Assembly: GCF_964204865.1 (NCBI RefSeq)
Contig: NC_135250.1
Span: 4,278,001 to 4,342,000 of the forward strand
Direction of reading: 5' to 3'
DNA from: Styela clava
Lineage: Eukaryota; Chordata; Ascidiacea; Stolidobranchia; Styelidae
Length of the DNA stretch: 64,000 nucleotides
Shown: positions 52,158 to 63,177 of the stretch, in pieces
Layout of the letters: each line of letters opens with the position of its first letter
Position numbering within the stretch: the stretch's first letter is position 1
Translations under genes and position numbers: made by a program
The notes under the pieces: generated by a model
Database searches by the model: none
What the model was told of the DNA's origin: nothing
What the model saw: only the letters and a program-made list of their open reading frames with translations

Positions 52158-53430
52158 AAAAATTGATTCAAGTCCATTTTGTGTGTTTTGAGAGCGATAA
52201 GTTGATTTTTTTTTTCGTTTATTTTTTTTTTATGTATTTTAAAATGAATGACTAGAGCAATGTATTTCTTGAGAAAATATAATTTGAAACCTCATTCATC
52301 CTTTCTCTTTCACCAGAGGCGAACTTATTTTTCATGAGGCGCCCTCAAAAAATACTCAAAGCGCACTTACACGAAAAAAAATTACTGCCTTCAAATAACA
52401 CTGAATTTTGTGATCTCTTTAATGTATACATCATGCCATTTGAAGTTTGAAAACACGTTGGCCCAAAGACTGTCAACTATTCTTCCTCACCTTTGCCTGA
52501 TTTTCCACTCGCTACCCTCGTTAGGGCAGATAAATTAACTCCAGCTCACGAAAGTCCGGCCTTATTTTGTGAACCCTGTCCTACATTAAACCTAAGAGTA
52601 CTGTAAAATTCCAAATAACAAATATCTCTCTATCTGTGCGTTCATTCTATTATTGTGCTGAAAACTCGAATGTTTTATTGAAATTTGCTTTTTTTAGATG
52701 CATTCAATTTATTTTTCTCTCAATTTTATCTAAATTCCAAAAGTCAATAACACAATCGGATCTACACGACAAAAAATTACGTTCTTCATATCAATTTCGA
52801 TAAACATCGACAGCGATGTTCTATAGCTTTGGCCCATTATGACCGTCATTATCGGCTTTGTTTATTTCCTATTTATTAAGCTTTATTTTTTATTTTCACA
52901 CGTTATCATATGATATTTCATAAATAAAAAACGTACTAAAATAAAATAGCAGTTTCTTACATACCAATATCAGTTTGTACAGAGGGTTATATGTACGAAA
53001 AGACGTAATGAGACAGAAAAAAAGCAAAATCACCAGCGAATTACTGTTGTCCACGGGTGTACGATATTATATATTATTTGTCGGTTGGCCATACAACCAA
53101 CTTCACACATCTGACTAGATTCCACAGAAAATTAAGTTTTTGCAATGTACGCAACAAGTTATAATTATAAAATTCCGCATCAACAAAATACATTACCGAA
53201 TAGGGCCACAGTAAATGGCTTGGGAGAGACGGGTCGCGGCCCAGGGCCACATGTTGCACAAATGCGAACTGTAGGACAATACATATATATACCTAGATCA
53301 GAAGAGTATTGACGACAGCACAATAAATTAGGAAATTTATTTTTTCCTTGACTGACTTCGATTTACGAATTTACTCCAAGTTAAATGCTTTGAAAAACAG
53401 TTGGGCGACAAGAGGAAAGGCCGACATTAG
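52158..53430. other. Intergenic, nothing recognised
   Basis: AT-rich sequence with no convincing exon. An AATAAAAAAC near 52922 could serve as a distant poly(A) signal for the orphan secreted gene, but a closer signal was not seen. Confidence 0.4.
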
Positions 53431-53549
53431 GGCGCTCCAGAAGTGCGTGTACCAATATGGAGGTAACTAATTTCGTTCGCCTACTTTACGTCAAGTTGCG
53501 TAAAGAACTGAAACCTATGAGCAGAAGGTATATTTATTTGTCTAGTTTA
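53431..53549 (-). repeat. Partial ~210-bp interspersed repeat
   Basis: Begins GGCGCTCCAGAAGTGCGTG, then TACCAATATGGAGGTAAC and TTTCGTTCGCCTACTTTACG; the far half is missing. Confidence 0.6.
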
Positions 53550-54150
53550 GGGGAAAGTGGAGAAGGTTGGGACACTTTTTTCTTTTGCATATTTTGAGCC
53601 GTTACCTCTGCATATTCACTTAAGTTTGCGAGACTAATGCATAGAGGGGTAAATGTAGTTTTTATTCAGCAACAAAGAAATTCCTTTGCGACACACATCT
53701 TACTACCAAAATGCTTTGGAATACGTCTGTCAAGTGTCCCACTGTACCCCACTTGTGGGGCCTATTCGGACAGAATAGTCTGTCGAAATTCAACGAAGTA
53801 TGCCCTTAAAAATAAGCAATTAATCAGCATAATCGTCTAAAGAACAGGGAGACTTCAAATTTGAAGATTTAATATTTTTAAAATCAATGTTCAACTGAAA
53901 TACTTCAGATATTTTGGCAAAAAATTTTGCAAACAAATTTGATTATTTCCTTCCTCGAATCTAAATCTGGAAATATTATTGAATCTCGAATATATTCCAT
54001 TTTGGACCATGGGTCGAAAAAAAACCATAATATTACACAAAATATAACGCATCTCTAGGTCTCTAAGGACTTATTGTATCAAACACTGTCGAATTGTGCC
54101 CGGTAGGGCATGTCCCACTAAACCCCGGTCCATTGTCCCCCATAGGAAAC
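53550..54150. mobile_element. MITE-like element with GGGGAAAGTGGAG / CATTGTCCCCC ends
   Basis: Left end TTAGGGGAAAGTGGAGAAGG with TTGGGACACTTTTT; right end CATGTCCCACTAAACCCCGG with TCCATTGTCCCCCATAG. Inside is AGTGTCCCACTGTACCCC. The ends are roughly inverted. No coding potential seen. Confidence 0.45.
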
Positions 54151-55190
54151 AAATATTTTTAGACCATCCCACGGCGGAATTCGGAAGGCACATCCACTCG
54201 CCAACGTTATGAATATTTTACAATGCACTATAGCTGATAAATATCTGACGGTGGTTTGTCATGTTGAAAAGGCTAAAGTAGAAAAAGAAAAAAAATGGGA
54301 TGGTGAAATTTTAGTTTCAACCTCCCAAAACCAATTTCACCCCATATTTCGCGCCGCTCTACCCGTTCGCGGGGACGTTGTAACTCACCAAAGGTCGGAT
54401 CGAAACATCGAACCGTGGACAGGATTGCGGATATAGTATCAGTGGGAAAGCTGATTTTGAATAGAACTAAAATAAGGAAAGTGGGAATAACATTATGGCA
54501 AACCCTAAACTGATACACATACTTCAGGACCGACATAAGAACCCCGATTTGGCTTAAATTGCAAAAGCGCAAGATACCGAGACAAATAAACCAATTATTT
54601 AGGTTCAGCTTAGGACGAAAATTGGTTAACAATCACCATATCTAAATAGGTAGGCTACAAATCGAGCGGGTTACCCGGTAACTCAGTATGTTCCATGGAT
54701 TTTTATTTTAAGGAAGGGGTTGGGAGCAAATTTGCTGATATGTATTCTTGTTATTAATGATAGAAGTATTTGTAACTTATAAAAATGTGTTGACTTATCA
54801 TCTTCACCGGCATATAAGTTACTTTTTGAATTCAATTTTATTTACGTTAAGAAATAAGGTCAAGTGTCACACCTGAAAATTAATGGAGGGAGAGTGTAAA
54901 TCAATGCCCGGTGTTAATATCAAAACGGCAATCAAAAATATATCATAAACAAAAATCATTACTATTTGGAAAATACAAAAAATCGATGTCACTTAAAGTT
55001 TCAATACCTTTGGTGTAAGAAGTCAATATCGATTTTAAGTAAGTTTATAATCATTGCCATAATAAACGAAAAACACGACTGCTATCGCTTCAGCGAAGTT
55101 TGTATTTTAAGTAAATCCTACGTGTATTATCGTGACCCACTAATGCAAGGCCCTTTATAAGCAGCATCTGATATCTAGCGGTATGTAATG
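54151..55190. other. Intergenic, repeat fragments only
   Basis: Contains a minus-orientation fragment of the interspersed repeat family (about 54460-54535: TAGAACTAAAATAAGGAAAG ... CTGATACACATACTTCAGG). A minus-strand open stretch over 54273-54632 runs through this repeat and is not credible as a gene. Confidence 0.4.
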
Positions 55191-55399
55191 GATACTTCCG
55201 TAGTATGTGCACCAGTTTAGGGTTAGGCCATAATTTGATTCTGATTTCCCGTGTTTTAGTTTTATTACGAGTTTGGGGACTGTCTGTATTAGCAAAGTGA
55301 ATATACCCACTGACCATAGGTTTCAATCCCTCTACCTACACAACGTAAAGTAGGCGAGCTCAAATTGTTTCCTTATTGGTATATACACGGCTGGAGCGT
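55191..55399 (+). repeat. ~210-bp interspersed repeat
   Basis: Starts GGATACTTCCGTAGTATGTG and ends TATACACGGCTGGAGCG; same family as 3544-3746. Confidence 0.65.
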
Positions 55400-55483
55400 C
55401 ATCTAATGAGCTACTATCATTTGATAGGATCGGAATCATTCTCAAAAAATTACCTAATGAACACAATCTCGGGTGTGTCTAAA

Positions 55484-57126
55484 CTATAATACAGCTATAG
55501 CAACGAGGAGACTGATAACCGATCCAACTATAAAGCTTGATTTGATGGATCCGGCGCTTGAAGTGGTTTCTGTAGCAGTTGTAGAGGCGGTATCCATTCT
55601 GTTGCATTTATCTAAATAAGTTTGGAAAGTACTATTAATTTCTGAATTATAATAACTAGCTTTTCACGTTCTGCAGCTTAAAGCTTTTGTTTAAATCTTT
55701 CCAAGATCAAAGCATTTAAAATCCAAACTCACCTTCTTTGCATATACAGACTTCCCTCATCACATCACCAGCCAACCTTTGTTTGCATCCAGTTTCATTG
55801 TGTTTGGAGCAAAACAGACTAACAGTACCTAAAAACGAAGTTGAAGATTGACTTGATATTAGCGTATCGTATTTTAAGGACATTAAGGCCTTCTTCAAAT
55901 ACTTTTTTTTCTCATAAATCGATCGCGCGCTTTATAAGCCTGTGCGCCTAATATATCGATCAATTAGTGGCGCAGCGGTGTGGCTAAGCGTTAGGAATAT
56001 GCTCGCCACCGCAGTGACCGCACCTCTGATTACGCTGCGTGGGTTCGCAGGTTCGAATCCCATGCGGGGATAGCTATGTGCGAGAGGATTGCTGGACTCC
56101 TCGCCGTCTTTGGGTGGTTCAAGTAACTGCTGGTCGGTTACGGCTTCCTTCACCATCAAGTCCATGCTTTCCAAAACAAATAACTAACTAATCCCATACC
56201 CGACATGGAATGGTAACCGGACGAGATGCCATGGTTCGCCATATGGTTAAGCCGTTTTATCGGCTTTCCACCTCCCCAGGATAGATATGTAAATCCTATC
56301 CTATCTTGGTTTCTAATTCTTTACTGCATACTGTCGAAACCAGCACCGGTTGTACTTAATGCACGTGAACAGCCCTAGTCCGAGCATTTACTGACGGTGC
56401 GCATTATGGTCCGTAACATACGGTAACTGATTCATCATTGGACACGAGATGAACATTTTGCAAAAAAATTCTCGTTGTTTTTGGGGTGATTGCTGTTGCC
56501 GTGAAAAATCCAGTACTCGGGAGTGGTTGAAATCTTTGAAAGGCTTTCGCTGTTTGATTTACAAAAAATTATTTTTGCCGTTTTTCAGTTAAAATGGGGA
56601 TCATTTTTATTTCTTTGCAGCAAACTCGGTGCTCGTTAATGACCTCACCGAGCAGACGTCCATAAGTGGTCATTGTATCCAGATACCTGAACATTGCCTT
56701 TTTTTTCTTATTCGTATTGCTCAAGATAGCTGAGATATTTGTAAAGTTACATGAAATATTTAGATCAATAAAGTATCTGCGCGATATGAATAAAGTGCAC
56801 ACCATTTTCAGTTTCTTTGGCACATGTAAGGAATTCATCACGGCAGTCCACCACCATAAGAAATGTTGTCAACTTCTTATCGTTGCAATGGGAGCAAACG
56901 TAGCACCTGATTGCGTAACCTGGTTAAAAAAAAAAAAAATTTCACGTGTTCCAAATATCATCCTTCTTTCACGGGGAGTAGTGCAACACGAAACAGATGG
57001 TTTTGAGATTTGAAGATCAAATAAACTATGCTCGATGCTACAAGAAACAGCAAAAGTAACAATTTTTATCCACAAACCTGTAGTAGCAATCATCAAACAT
57101 AAACAAGCAACCAATTCCGAATTCAT
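55484..57126 (-). CDS. Ly6/uPAR-like GPI-anchored three-finger protein, copy B8 (intact B gene)
   Basis: Exons 57126-57078, 56919-56803, 55828-55733 and 55611-55484, phase 1; 390 nt, 129 residues. Signal peptide MNSELVACLCLMIATTG (with an unusual Glu at position 4); domain start YAIRCYVCSHCNDKKL. Ten cysteines: CxxCxxC, DC, TC, LFC, TGC, VCICKEDKCN. The second-finger segment TTFLMVVDCRDEFLTC lacks the SQL motif of other copies. Exon 4 gives a short Thr-rich stalk (MDTASTTATETTSS) and the GPI-type tail SFIVGSVISLLVAIAVL. This is the only B copy with all donors GT and no internal stop. Intron 2 carries a SINE (55970-56310) that B6 lacks. The exon 2 donor is GTGTGC, weaker than in other copies. 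Confidence 0.83.
55970..56310 (+). mobile_element. tRNA-derived SINE
   Basis: The head GGCGCAGCGGTGTGGCTAAGC has an RNA polymerase III A-box-like TGGCTAAGCG, and GGTTCGAATCCC about 70 nt on is a perfect B box. A non-tRNA body follows (AGAGGATTGCTGGACTCCTCGCC ... CTATCCTATCTTGG). B6 intron 2 has the empty site (TTAGTG followed directly by CTTTATTGC), whereas here those words are separated by the element. It reads opposite to B8. Confidence 0.8.
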
Positions 57127-58259
57127 TCCGAGTGATTTTCTTAATTAAAACAACGAAAGTTAACTTGACAAATAAAGTATCAACACCAAAAGTAGGTGCT
57201 GTCTTCTTGCTAGCAAGTAGGTCTGTAGGTCTGTAGGTCAAGTAGGTCTGTCTTCTTGCTAGCAAGGCACCGCCTATAATAACTCTAAAATATATAACGG
57301 ACTTCTACAGTATATAGTTTTTTATTCTGATTCACTCTTCCGTTTGTATATACTATTGAAAAAATCAAAAATTTTGGTGCGACTACTTGTAGAGTTTCGT
57401 CAGATCGTAAATGCAAAATACCTCATGAAAGAAGTATTACGTCCATGCGAATAAAATCGACTTGGATAAAATTAGATATGCGAACGGTGTAAATGCTTCC
57501 GTGATCATAAGTTATTACAACTCAGCAAAATTGTACATTTCACTTAATCATGTGAACTATATTTTTATACAGTCATAACGCCTTAGCATTGAATAAGGTA
57601 ATTAACGAATCAGTAACAAAATAGCACTGTAACGGAAATACATAATATTATGATAATTTATACTTTATCTGGTACTTTACTTCAGATTAAGCTGCATGAA
57701 ATACATTAAACCATAGTTTCATTAATTAAATCACCGTGTGACGACGCAATATAGTAACCTTTCTGTTTTTCAAAATCATCTCTTACTTTTAATAAAATTC
57801 AGTTTCAGTTGAACCATGTAGTTCAATTAGTATTGAAAAATAAAAAACGTTTAATTTACTTGCCTGTTGCAGAAATAACTCGAAATAGGCCGTGTTGAAG
57901 GACGAGTCAAATGTCGTCAATACTTGATTTAATCCTATTGCAAATTTCAAAATAACGTTGTATGGTTTGGAAAAATATTTAATCTTATTGTCATCACACT
58001 CATATTTATCCATTTCACAGTTGTTTATGAAATCAACTATGATTCGATCATCAACTCGAATTGGAATCTGGGAATTCAGTGACTCGACTTGACTTCAAAT
58101 CGAATTTTGAAATTGCTGCATATAAGAATTGATTCAAAACTGATGGGTATAATATTTATCATGACTCGTACTCTAATTGTGACTCAATTCTGTCCAAATT
58201 TTTTGAACTCGGTTGACTTATTACTCGGACAAAATCGCATCAAGCAAAACGTCGAACTT

Positions 58260-58560
58260 ATTGGACACGTTTTAGTGGCCATAATGATCGTTTCAAAATT
58301 TTGTTGTTATTGTTATTATTGTTATTTGTCTCCGTCTCCATTTTTAAAAAATCGCTTTTCTCTTCGAATACTGGACCAATTGCTTTGATATTTTCAGTGG
58401 TTAAATATGAAATTTTTCTCCAGAAGGCTTTTTACTTTTACTTTTATTTTTTTTCCTTTTTACTTTATTACTTTTTTCTCTCGCTATGACGTCATCAAAA
58501 TTATTGTCACTGGGTGGCGCCACGTGTCCATATATTTGAGCATAGCTCTCTTGTATTTTA
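58260..58560 (-). repeat. Interspersed repeat with TGACGTCAT core, minus orientation
   Basis: Contains CTGGACCAATTGCTTTGATA, GCTATGACGTCATCAAAATT and CGTGTCCATATATTTGAGC, the inverse of 27020-27290 and 51590-51800. Confidence 0.6.
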
Positions 58561-59233
58561 TATCCTTCCTTGTCACTTCGTTCACCGGGTCCCTTTATCA
58601 CTTATTCTCTTTTAAATTCTTCTAGAAAGCTCAGCATAGAGATAGATTTGAATATTGAAAACAATTTATTTCACAATGTAATAATATACCTCAGTCATAA
58701 AATATGACGTCATAAATAGTGAATTTTTGTTCAATATATTTTTTACACGAAATAAGAAAAATGAAACATAAAATTGAGACAATGAAACCGGATATCCAAA
58801 AATACTCGGTTCTATATCCGGACCAAAAGCTTTGTTCCACAAAGAAAGAATAGCTATATCCGGACTCTTTGCAATACTTTTCTTTTGAAACAAATCGGTG
58901 AAACATTAGTTTCAACGTTGCACTAATTTGGTTGAGACAAGTAATTTATATTCAATTTATCTATCGTTCATGTGTAACCAATCATGATCATAAAATAAGT
59001 CAACAACAGACAAACGTTTCAGTTTCTTTTCCAAAGCTCCACTAAATGACGTTTGTCACAAAGTTCTTATTATATTCAGTATTTTTTGAAGCATTTCCTT
59101 ATAACATGTCAAACCCAATAAACCAATTAGACAATTTTTGAAGATTAACAAATTATAAAAAAGAAAACTGCGAGTGACGCAAAAAATGCCCCATGCACCT
59201 CGTCAGGACGTAATGAATTAGGTAGTTGTGTAG

Positions 59234-59514
59234 GCTAGGGGTGGACAAAGTTTTTTTTTTTGCAAGGCCCGCATGGAGAAGTTGAATGTGACGCCACAGC
59301 CACTGTGTTTGCATTCGCTTCGAATTTAATGGTGGCTGAAATGGTTGAGTCAAAGACGAAAAAATATCGATATTCATTTTTAACAATACACAGTTTAGGT
59401 TTTTCAAATAAAATTTGTATGTAGTTGTCAAAAATTTTCACAATTGTTTCCAGGAGCACGGGGCTCGCGCGAAATGCTTAGCGGCCCGCGCGCCCCAGTT
59501 TGCCCATTTCTAGG
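59234..59514. mobile_element. hAT-like MITE in the A9 3' spacer
   Basis: From GCTAGGGGTGGACAAAGTTTT to CCCCAGTTTGCCCATTTCTAG, with GCGGCCCGCGCGCC inside; positional equivalent of 30336-30609 and 41147-41399. Confidence 0.6.
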
Positions 59515-59588
59515 GTGGACTACAAGTCAAAAAAAATATTCGGGCCTTGAAAAAATTGGTTTTATTGAAAATGTGAATTAGTGCTTAT

Positions 59589-62500
59589 CTAACGCTTTGT
59601 TTTGAAAAAAAAGTGAAATTTTGAAAAGTTGAAATTTGAAAATTTGCGATAAAATCTATAATCGGAACCATATGTAATACTTACAATCGACTCAGTTTTG
59701 TTATTTTCTGTATAAATTATAATACATTTAGCAACGAGAAGGCTGATAACGGATCCAACTATTTTGCTTGATTTGATGGTTCCAGCGCCTGATGTGGTGG
59801 GTTCAGAGGTCAAAGTGGTGGGTTCATTGGTGCCAAATTCTACGAATCCAGCGTTTGATGTGATTAGTTCAGCGATCGAAGTGATTAGTTCAGTAATCGA
59901 AGTGGTTGGTTCATTGGTCGAAGTGGTTGGTTCATTGGTCGAAGTGGTGGGTTCATTGGTCGAAGTGGTGGGTCCATTGGTCGAAGTGGTGGGTTCATTG
60001 GTCGAAGTGGTTGGTTCATTGGTCGAAGTGGTTGGTTCATTGGTCGAAGTTGTTATTGCAACGGTTGGAGAGTTGGTATCGAGTCCGTTACATCCATCTT
60101 AATAAATTTAAAAAAAAAACTATTCACTCCTGAATTTACATTTAATCTTTTTACTTATTTGAATAGGAAGATCGCAGATTCAACCCTATGCATTATGCAG
60201 GGAAAGGTAGGGCTGTAGCCATTCCTAGTATCGAATCGAATCGAAGAAAGTATCGAATTACGAGATTTCCAAATATACTTACTCACTTTTTATTTTAAAT
60301 ATCTGCTAGATATAGATTATCATTCATTTGGAACGCGTATGTGTCTTGCTATCGAATAGTTAAAAAAAAATTGCGCTATCGACTAAAAAGGGGGGTCCTA
60401 TATTGAATTCATTTTAAAAATCCAGGCTAGATCTTATTTTCGGGGAAATACGGTATGTACAATTGATATCCACTTGGTTTTTATGTCTGCATTTCAATTT
60501 TCCTATTATTAAGTCTCAATGAAATATTTCAGACATTCAAAATCGGAAAAATGACATTTTGATACATTATTCTGCCAAACCTTCAATTTCATTTTAAAAG
60601 ACTTAATCTTGCTACTAGCTTCAAAAATATCACATCCTTTCCTCTCGATAATTTTACCTGATTTGTGTTTTTAAACATGATTTGTGATTTTGAATATGGC
60701 TCTTAGATGAGACAATTTTACAAGTCGAAAGATATCTTGAAAACTAGCAACCATCGAAAGTTTTTCCTGGGTTAGAAGCATATCGTGTGTACCTTACAAC
60801 ATTCGGCACGGTACACCCCTGGTACACCCTATCGTCGTGGTACACCCTTCAAACTTTTAGGTACTTCCTGGGGTGTACTATACACCCGGTTGATGAGCAC
60901 TGTTTTAGACTCCCCCAACTTTCTCTCTTGTAAATTCCTGCCTACGACCCAGTAAGTAAGTATCATAATAGTAATAAATAACTAAACAAAATTAGTAATA
61001 CAACAGACAAATAAAAGGCAAGATTCTTCTCTAAAAACGACAAAATTCGTCTATGGGAAGAAGGTCGCCCTAATAGGTATGTTTTTCATCGCACCCCCTA
61101 AACTCGGGTTCAAATCAAAGATCCACCAATGGTTATAATAAACTGGGTAGACTAGGGGGGGGGGGGGGGACCCCTGGCACGTGTGCCCATTTATTCGGCA
61201 CGCGAGCGAGGCCTCAGAAATGAGATCATTCTCTTTCAGATAAAAAGTTTCGAGGCTCTGATTTATCTGATGAAACTCGGTGTTTGTTCATTCTTATCGT
61301 TTGTTAACAATCTGTTATTCATTTAAAATTTTAAACTCTTTTTGTCTTTTCAAGACATATGGCTACAGAGAAATAGATATGACGTAACAGCTGAGTTAGC
61401 TCTTGACGAATTGTGACGACACACAGCATTCATTGGAGGTTCATTGCTACGTAATATATAGTTCGTCTGTGCCACCATTTTTCTTCATTTCTGATTGATT
61501 TATGAAGTTGTACAGCTCATGTAGGTTAGAGTAACTTGTTAACTTACTGAAATAAATTGATTTCGAAAGAAATATAACCAGTAGTTCGTATATTTCTTTG
61601 AAAGTTACAAAATATAATCCCAATGTAAATCTCTATCAACTGTAATGCAGCAGCAGAAGTCTCACTTATATAGAATAAGAAAAGTAATCAAATCTATTTG
61701 TCGGGCTGATATTTTCCCGAATAGTGAATCTGTCTGTAGCTTACATGTTTAGAAGGTTTATTATTGTGTATTTTTGCTTTAAAAGTAACAAAGCACTGTT
61801 TTTAATTTTGGTCGGCACGCGGAAGAATTCTGTCGTTAAATTTAGCCGATTTGGGCACGCGAGCCGAAAAAGGTTGCCCACCCCTGGGGTAGACAATGTC
61901 GAACCGAAGACGTTTCAGTCCTTCCAATTATATACTAGTTTCCTGCCTAGCAGTGGCTACCTCTACAGATCCTTGTGTGGGAAGAAATGCGTAAAAAAGA
62001 ATGCAAAAGTAATACTTACCCCCTTCGCAAACGCAAACTTCAAAGTTGAGAGATCCGTTAGTGACTGTATTGCAGCCAGTCGTTAAATTGTGGTCGCCAC
62101 ATGTTCGCACAACATACCCTGTAATTAAGGTTTCAAACTAAACAATCAAAGTATCCAAATGAAATTAAACGCAACAGACATTAAATCAACTTAGAGAGTC
62201 ATAGGAACAGAAGCTCTGAAGGTCTATGTAGACCAGGGGTCGGCAAACTTTTGTCGTTCGCGGCCCAAAATTAAAGGTTGCAAGTCATTGGCGGGCCGCA
62301 CATATTCGAAGGAATGGCCAATAAATCACATTTTTCAATCAGATTTCAGTTATATTTTAAGCAGTGCGCGAAGAATGATTCTTTTGAACTTTTTCTGCGC
62401 TATTAAACCATTTGCACTCAGCATCAACTTTTTTACGTTCTGTTGCCTTTTGTCTAATTATAATCAATTTATAGGCTCATTTAACGAGTGATTTTGAATT

Positions 62501-63177
62501 ATATACTTGTTAGGTTATTTAGTGTTTCAAAACAAATTCTGTTACGTATAGAATATAATTGTCAATACAGTTGTTTTGTTATTATAATCCAGTGAAGCGT
62601 GGCGGGCCGGATTATATTGTTCCGTAGTTTGCCGAGCCCTGATCTAGACAGAAGCCGGTGGAAAATCCAAATGCGGTATGTTATGTATGCCGTTTAGATT
62701 GACAATTAAACTGGGTTCTGAGTTTTATTATTGGACATATTGAATTAGACATATGTATCGTTTTCCTATCGTTGTTTTGTGAAAAAAGACATTCGTGCTT
62801 GTGTTTTGTTACCATAATTTTAATTTGATTTTAGGAAACTGTCGGTTAATCTGTTGAGACTTTCAAACGGAATGTGTATGATGTGTACTTACCACGTGTA
62901 GTATTCGTCTGACAAGTTGAGTTAGAGCATTGAATGAGTTGAGAAGCATTGAGCTTTTTGTTATCGCCGCAGTTCTGACACTGGTAGCACATAACCGCGT
63001 ACCCTGGATTACAAAAAATAAAATGAATAAAAAGCAGTGAACGATTTGTTTGCAGAACACTTGGTTTATTTTAACATGAAAACTTAATTACAGAATTATT
63101 CATGACCAAACAAGATAATTTTACGAACCTGTCGCGAAGAACATGTAGCACAAGCATGCAATCAAGAATAATTTCAT
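59589..63177 (-). CDS. Ly6/uPAR-like protein, copy A9, with repeat stalk and lost stop codon
   Basis: Exons 63177-63129, 63003-62893, 62118-62020 and 60097-59589, phase 1; 768 nt, 255 residues, the longest copy. Signal peptide MKLFLIACLCYMFFATG; domain start YAVMCYQCQNCGDNKKLN; ten cysteines ending VCVCEGDGCNG. Exon 4 encodes a long stalk with seven TSTNEPT heptads (one TSTNGPT) and two divergent TSI(T/A)ELI units, a likely mucin-type spacer. The hydrophobic tail (KIVGSVISLLVAKCIII) is followed not by the family TAG but by TAT (59712-59714). The frame continues for 41 residues from that codon (YTENNKTESIVSITYG ... FKTKR) to a stop at 59589. A hydrophilic extension should block normal GPI processing and might give a single-pass membrane form. 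All splice sites are GT-AG. The long introns hold hAT-like MITEs. Confidence 0.8.
59870..60050 (-). repeat. 21-bp coding minisatellite in the A9 stalk
   Basis: Nine units of 21 bp in frame. On the minus strand seven read ACTTCGACCAATGAACC(A/C)ACC or nearly so, followed by two diverged units. They code for heptads rich in Thr, Ser, Pro and Asn. Arrays with such similar units tend to vary in length between alleles. Confidence 0.9.
60105..61150. other. Proximal part of A9 intron 3
   Basis: No exon. A TCGAATCGAATCGAAG motif near 60232 resembles the interior of the A1 intron MITE. Direct GGTACACCC words occur around 60810-60850. Confidence 0.4.
61151..61886. mobile_element. hAT-like MITE with G-run at its left end (A9 intron 3)
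   Basis: The right end CGAGCCGAAAAAGGTTGCCC with ACCCCTGG and the left CCCCTGGCACGTGTGCCC carry matching GGCACGCGAG words on both sides (61198 and 61854). The outer flanks GTAGACTA and GTAGACAA suggest an 8-bp target duplication. The left end carries a 15-nt G run. Confidence 0.5.
62234..62641. mobile_element. hAT-type MITE (CAGGGGTCGGCAAAC ends)
   Basis: Same family as 1913-2382: left CAGGGGTCGGCAAACTTTTG, right AGTTTGCCGAGCCCTG. Flanking octamers ATGTAGAC and ATCTAGAC differ at one base, a clear 8-bp target duplication. In intron 2 of A9. Confidence 0.8.

Larger units (their letters stand above)
57127..59588 (-). other. Spacer between A9 and B8
   Basis: No gene. It has B-type upstream blocks next to B8 (TTCTTGCTAGCAAG is locally duplicated at 57190-57270, with a GTAGGTCT tandem), then an inverted copy of the TGACGTCAT repeat (58260-58560), the A-type 3' flank with ATATCCGG words, and the hAT-like MITE at 59234-59514. 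Confidence 0.55.

Noticed and set aside
54273-54632. 119-codon minus-strand frame
   Set aside because: Runs through a fragment of the interspersed repeat family. No signature or conserved splice context.
55970-56050. A functional tRNA gene
   Set aside because: A and B boxes exist, but the acceptor stem is not closed and a SINE body follows without a terminator. The empty site in B6 shows it is an insertion.
56666-57013. 115-codon plus-strand frame
   Set aside because: Antisense to B8 exon 2 and its introns.
59764-60133. Plus-strand frames of ~75-112 codons rich in repeated VEVVGSL or WSKWLVH
   Set aside because: They are the antisense of the 21-bp minisatellite in A9 exon 4. Any 21-bp array is open in several frames.
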